DNA from: Phoronis pallida
Lineage: Eukaryota > Phoronida > Phoronidae
Reading direction: 5' to 3'
NCBI GenBank assembly: GCA_028565715.1
Contig: JAOXYC010237126.1
Span: forward strand, 1 to 10,477
DNA: 10,477 nucleotides
A program made the translations under genes and the position numbers. Within the stretch, counting starts at the first letter, position 1. Every line of letters begins with the position of its first letter. Below are positions 7,200-10,477 of this stretch, one piece after another. The notes beneath the pieces were generated by a model. It ran no database searches. It had not been told where the DNA came from and saw nothing but the letters and a program-made list of their open reading frames with translations.

Positions 7200-8699
7200 A
7201 CCATTGCAATTGCAGCTCAACTTTTCATCAGTGTGCATGCAAAGTGACGTGTTTTTCATTGTTATAGCGCTTCTATTGAGTTTACATGAAATTTGTAGCA
7301 TTAGCGTTGCTTAAGTATTGCAACATTCCACTAGATGTGCCGGGGTGCAAAGTCAAGTTTTTGTAATTGTGTTTTAAGTCTGTTTCCCATACTCCTGCAT
7401 GTTCTTATTGACCTGCAAAACCCATCATGACAATGGCACATGTTGTGTCAAAAAATGCTAAAAAAACAGCCAGGCTCCCCTCAGTGAGTCTACAGACAGA
7501 TTTGGATGGTCTTTCTAAATAAAAACAAAGTATACCACAATCAATTAGTTCCTACATTGCATCTGGCTTGTGGACATGATTCAATAACTGTAACCAGATG
7601 TTCTAACTCCCTATGGGATTCTGGTAGAGTACAACTACAGTAAAGGCCAAAGCTGTTGGTTTTATTTTCCTACATAATCTGTTTTAGAAGACAGCGATTT
7701 AGTTTAAGAGAAACTACCTTGCAAGGCATGCTAAGATTTAGAACATTAAATTTTCATGGGAAGAGAGATACCTTTATAACCTTTTTGTTCCAAAAATAAT
7801 TTCTGAATACAAAGCAAAAGTTTATTTGATTCAAGATTTCCATATATTTTTTCGGCTCAAAACTAACTTTTTTTCACAAGACTATTAAAATTAGTTTTGA
7901 ATTTCTCAAGGTCCATAAATGTTTTCATACTGTTTATTATTTGTTTAATTTTCTAAATTGACAGATAAACTGTGAAACATCTTTGAACGAACAGTTAAGC
8001 TACCAGGAATCATTCCGAGGTTTTGTTAGAAAAAAGACAATCTGGACAGTGAATTATCAAAAATTGTGTCGCCATACCCCATGACTGAACCTATGAGAAT
8101 AAAAAAGGCTTGTGATCTATCTAAACAACCCAACAAAAACAACCAACAACTGTGTTACAACATTACGCCTGCAGCGGTCAAAGAGTAAAAGTACCAGTTG
8201 TTTTGATTGGCTGTTGACCTGGGGTGAAAAGACAATTGTTGTTATTGGCTCTTGTAATTATGCAAGGGTTTTTGATACAGGAAAATTACTAACACATTCT
8301 GACATGTCAAGTTACCATCTAAATATTATCTTAGGAGCCATTGTTGAAATCTCCCATAGATCTTGGCTAGACATGATCATAGCGATAGGAGAATTTGAAA
8401 ATTTATAGTACACTTTTGGCAAATTACAATTGTGTCGCGACCGATCTTGGAATCTGCTTAATCTTAGGATTATGCGTGCACGATTTTGGAATTCCTGGAC
8501 TCGCAATTTCTTGGACGTGACACTCTCACGTGAAAAGGTACATTGATACCAAATCTGCCTAATTATTTAAAATATACACCCATACCAATGCCGAATCGCA
8601 AAAATTGCTAAAATAGAGCAAAATATGCCTAATATTAGACCCGTTTAAATATTTACGACAAATGCATCATGTTTATTTTAAGCATGCACCCAAATGACT
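7200..8699. other. Non-coding stretch, minor repeats only
   Basis: No supported gene is present. A 10-base inverted pair, TCAAAACTAA (7857-7866) and TTAGTTTTGA (7891-7900), is seen. A loose repetition of GAT(C/T)TTGGAAT occurs at about 8443-8492. A CACGTG palindrome lies at 8527-8532. The 98-codon plus-strand frame at 8112-8408 has no recognisable domain and overlaps an equally plain frame on the other strand. Confidence 0.45.
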
Positions 8700-8774
8700 A
8701 TGTTGCAATACAAATGGAGATTCAATTTTATAATACATCAGGCAAATGTTGAAATTCAATTTGTATTGCAACAT
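8700..8774. repeat. Inverted repeat with 16-base perfect arms
   Basis: ATGTTGCAATACAAAT at 8700-8715 is the exact inverse of 8759-8774. Inside the arms, TTCAATTT-like sequence recurs next to each. The whole unit is 75 bases and could be a tiny fold-back element. Confidence 0.75.
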
Positions 8775-8864
8775 TTCTAAACACACATCACCTTTGACTA
8801 GCATAATGAGAGTGTCACTGGCGTTTAATTTTTCCAGATACAAATTACATTCATGAATCCATGA

Positions 8865-9196
8865 ATTATATCGAATTATCAAAAGTCCGTCACTGACCCA
8901 TTTCTAATGACCAAAAATCAATATCACGAGCACCAAGCGTCATTACTAGCGCACACTTTCCAATCAATCGCAATTCAATTGCATGGATTGCAGAAAATGG
9001 CTACTGCTCAAGAACGCCAATTAAAACTCTGTCATATTGAGTTTCAATACGACCATCTCCAGCATGGACTGAATGAACATTGCTCACTCATGCAAACATT
9101 CTCAAACATTCTCACAATTAATGCTCTCAGCAGTTGACCAATGCTCTCGTTCACAATGATGAGATTTTGGAGCAAAACATGAGACAGGACTTGTAA
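8865..9196 (+). pseudogene. Possible decayed coding remnant, family not recognised
   Basis: The plus frame is open from 8865 to a TGA at 9135-9137. It encodes a Gln/His/Leu-rich, probably helical stretch (around ATAQERQLKLCHIEFQYD). Just before that stop a second frame takes over at about 9125-9128 with similar composition (QQLTNALVHNDEILEQNMRQDL) and ends at TAA 9194-9196. The smooth change of frame with continued helical character suggests one frameshift in a former gene. I do not recognise the family, and chance cannot be excluded. Confidence 0.28.
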
Positions 9197-9276
9197 ACTT
9201 TTTATACACTCTGGTGGATGTCCTAATTTTGGGAATCGGAAATAACAAAATCCGTTCTAAAATTTGCTTTGTTTTG

Positions 9277-9314
9277 CCTAGGAAGCAGCAGGATCTTTCA
9301 TCCTGCTTCCTAGG
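9277..9314. repeat. Hairpin with AvrII-like palindromic ends
   Basis: CCTAGGAAGCAGCAGGAT (9277-9294) pairs with ATCCTGCTTCCTAGG (9300-9314) across a five-base loop, apart from three extra bases (AGC) in the left arm. GTTTTGCC flanks the left side, and its match GTTTTGCC follows the right side in direct orientation. Function unknown. Confidence 0.8.
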
Positions 9315-9381
9315 TTTTGCCAATGAGCTAGATAACCTGTATATAGCTCAATGGTTTTGCCAACCCTGCTGTAAGGATCAT

Positions 9382-9396
9382 GGGGGGGGGGGGGGG
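9382..9396. repeat. Poly(G) run of 15
   Basis: Fifteen consecutive G stand out in an AT-rich region. The run can form stacked-G structures and is prone to length change or sequencing error. It interrupts a plus-strand open frame that I do not regard as a gene. Confidence 0.9.
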
Positions 9397-10477
9397 AAAC
9401 AATGTCATCAACAAATTAACTCAAAATCATTTTCTGAGCCAAATCCTAATTCAAAACATTGCATTCAGATTTATAAAGTTATTAAATTTCGCACTTCTCA
9501 CAGAATTTTTGTGTCTCTGAGACTAATCGTAAATTGTACATCCCTCCATAACAAACAAGGAAGAGCACCCATCAGAGTGCCCTAGTTGTATTAATGATAG
9601 CCTAAAGAACAAGATTTGGCTGATAAGTCTGAAAGGTCAGGAGCTAATGAGACTTTCCTAATTAAATATGAATCTCCTCATTGACTGTAGACAGAGATAA
9701 AACTTTAATGAAGAGAAGCTATTATCATTGCTTCAGGGCACAAAACATGTCAGACAACTAAAATACATTAATTGTAATGCCAGTATGGTGTGGTAATAGT
9801 TTTGGAAATTAATTATTGGTAGATGAAAATAATCCAACTTTTCAATTAATTTTTAGTAAGGCTTTTTTTGTAATTGAACAAATCTCCCATACTAGATAAC
9901 GGATTGCTGATTCAAAAATAATGTGGCTTAAGTCGAGCTATTTCAGAGAGACTATTATGCATAGTAAGTTTTATATGCGTTTGAGAAGAAAGTAAGTTTT
10001 TAAATGATGGTAATAGATCAACTTGTAATGTCGATTCAAATAAAAATGGGAATTAAAATATTTACTGCTAATGGTGACTGTTCGATTCAATATTAGGCAG
10101 GGATTAGAGTTCCAACAGCATTCCAAGTCATTATGGTGGCATATTGAAATTCCAGGATAATTTAACATCAATGTTAAGCAACATTAAACATCAACAAAAG
10201 ACAGGGTTTGTATTAATTTGTAAATTGGAATACACATCAAGTCTAGACTATGAAGCCTGAACAATACAGATACAAAAATGTGTATTCAAACTAAACAATT
10301 CCTGGAACCAATGACTATTGAACAAAAACTTAAATCCAATTGAAATTTACGAAATATAATAACATTAAACAAGATAACTGTTGGAAAGTATGTTGTCTCG
10401 AGTTAAAGACCCATGTTCGCTCTCTAAGGTCTAAAAACACATTTTGGGTTTTTTGGTGGGTCAGGATTGCATTCTTG
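9397..10477. other. AT-rich stretch, no gene seen
   Basis: I see no exon, RNA gene or sizeable repeat to the end of the window. A small stem, TTAACAT facing ATGTTAA, occurs at about 10160-10176. Confidence 0.5.

Noticed and set aside
8112-8408. 98-codon plus-strand open frame
   Set aside because: No domain, no splice or start context and no compositional bias; regarded as chance.
9214-9585. 123-codon plus-strand open frame
   Set aside because: It runs through the hairpin and the 15-G run (poly-Gly) and has no recognisable domain; coding potential is not credible.

Overview
The window comes from an animal nuclear genome, most probably an arthropod, and a crustacean or similar lineage would fit. 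The base composition is AT-rich, genes are split by GT-AG introns, a poly(A) signal follows the only complete gene, and there are several small inverted-repeat transposon remnants. The lectin type found here (signal peptide, helical stalk, one C-type lectin domain with a W-T-x-G core) is common in arthropods. The species cannot be named from the sequence.

Layout. Positions 254-564 hold a small inverted-repeat element. Between its arms lies a decayed antisense fragment resembling a family-4 cytochrome P450. A complete two-exon gene on the + strand (864-1434 joined to 2071-2186) encodes a secreted 228-residue C-type lectin. A palindromic MITE copy sits in its intron, and a longer related copy sits just after its stop codon, upstream of the first AATAAA, so the second copy probably lies in the 3' UTR. 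The two copies bracket the last coding exon.

Two hairpins lie at 3244-3275 and 3296-3368; the second is almost perfect. On the - strand, 4130-4269 is a convincing internal exon of a RYK/Derailed-type Wnt receptor (WIF domain), with good splice signals at both ends. The last two thirds of this exon, plus the start of its downstream intron, is repeated twice more in tandem (3972-4065 and 3820-3910). Both extra copies remain open and retain splice-like edges, but their phase does not fit ordinary splicing. This triplicated exon is the most notable structure in the window.

From about 4280 to the end I find no confident exon on either strand. This stretch may be intron of the RYK gene plus intergenic DNA. 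It holds a GC-rich element with repeated palindromic arms (7032-7345), an inverted repeat (8700-8774), a possible decayed coding remnant (8865-9196), a hairpin (9277-9314) and a run of 15 G (9382-9396).

The genes do not form a pathway. They are an immune-type lectin, one exon of a receptor gene on the opposite strand, and mobile-element debris. If the RYK gene continues beyond 3800, the lectin may be nested in one of its introns.
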